DNA from: Candidatus Eiseniibacteriota bacterium
Lineage (GTDB): Bacteria; Eisenbacteria; RBG-16-71-46; JAGVPR01
Length of the DNA: 13,666 bases
Assembly (NCBI GenBank): GCA_020052115.1
Contig: JAGVPR010000214.1
Location: forward strand, 1-13,666
Reading direction: 5' to 3'
Positions 13,512 through 13,666 of this stretch are shown one piece after another. Positions within the stretch are counted from its first letter, which is position 1; each line of letters begins with the position of its first letter. Below the pieces are notes generated by a model. The model was not told the DNA's origin and ran no database searches. It was given only the letters and a program-made list of their open reading frames with translations. Made by a program: the position numbers and the translations under genes.

Positions 13512-13666
13512 ATGCGGCTGAAATCGGTGATGCTGTTCGGCTCGATAGCCGCCGCCGCGCTCTTGAGCGCCGCAGTGAGCTGGGCCGCGCTCGCGATCCT
13601 CGATTCGTCGCTCGTCCCCGCCGATTCCCCGCCAGGCGCCGCGCGCCGGGCGTTCTTCGTGCTCTC
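13512..13666 (+). CDS. Exported or membrane-anchored protein, N-terminal part (cut by window edge)
   Basis: Only 51 full codons are present. MRLKSVMLFGSIAAAALLSAAVSWAALAIL gives a basic start and a hydrophobic stretch of about 22 residues, followed by DSSLVPADSPPGAARRAFF. It is a signal peptide or a membrane anchor of a protein whose function lies outside the window. The ATG at 13512 is preceded by GGGGG at 5 nt. An in-frame ATG at 13464 would add 16 residues (MVSCPCATSAHALGVP) but overlaps the TATAAAAT box and has no ribosome site. Confidence 0.6.
   Translation, partial: MRLKSVMLFGSIAAAALLSAAVSWAALAILDSSLVPADSPPGAARRAFFVL

Overview
This is a GC-rich, gene-dense bacterial window, probably from an uncultured lineage. 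I cannot fix the taxon. Dense operons, frequent GTG starts and a ferredoxin-dependent 2-oxoacid oxidoreductase suggest an anaerobic or microaerophilic heterotroph; a FCB-type or deltaproteobacterial-type affiliation is only a guess. Most genes lie on the minus strand, so the window is best read from high to low coordinates. I see no tRNA, rRNA, CRISPR array, insertion sequence or phage gene.

Right part (about 11.2-13.7 kb): a partial plus-strand gene for an exported or membrane protein runs off the edge. Divergent from it is a HIT/HINT hydrolase. Next come a 260-aa helical protein I do not recognise and a tandem-domain microcompartment shell protein (BMC-T) with no other microcompartment gene in the window. 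The BMC-T gene appears to have its own promoter and a leaderless start.

Middle (about 7.8-11.15 kb): a plus-strand unit encodes a small hydrophobic protein whose frame looks broken, followed by a HicB-like/DinB-like fusion protein. Divergent from it is a tight operon, mrp - fmdB-like - MBL hydrolase: an Fe-S cluster carrier ATPase, a zinc-ribbon mini-protein and a glyoxalase-II-like hydrolase. The mrp leader can form a long two-part hairpin.

Left part (1-7.65 kb): korA-korB encode a two-subunit 2-oxoacid:ferredoxin oxidoreductase (gamma/alpha fusion plus TPP/Fe-S beta), translationally coupled through a GTGA overlap and followed by an 11-bp hairpin. A complete branched-chain amino acid ABC transporter operon follows (livK-livH-livM-livG-livF), with a clear sigma70-type promoter, a dyad at the expected transcription start and a hairpin that includes the livK Shine-Dalgarno. 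The operon continues into a secreted SRPBCC-like protein cut by the left edge. Import of branched-chain or related amino acids and oxidation of 2-oxoacids form a plausible catabolic neighbourhood, but the two units look separately transcribed and the substrate of the oxidoreductase is not shown by sequence.
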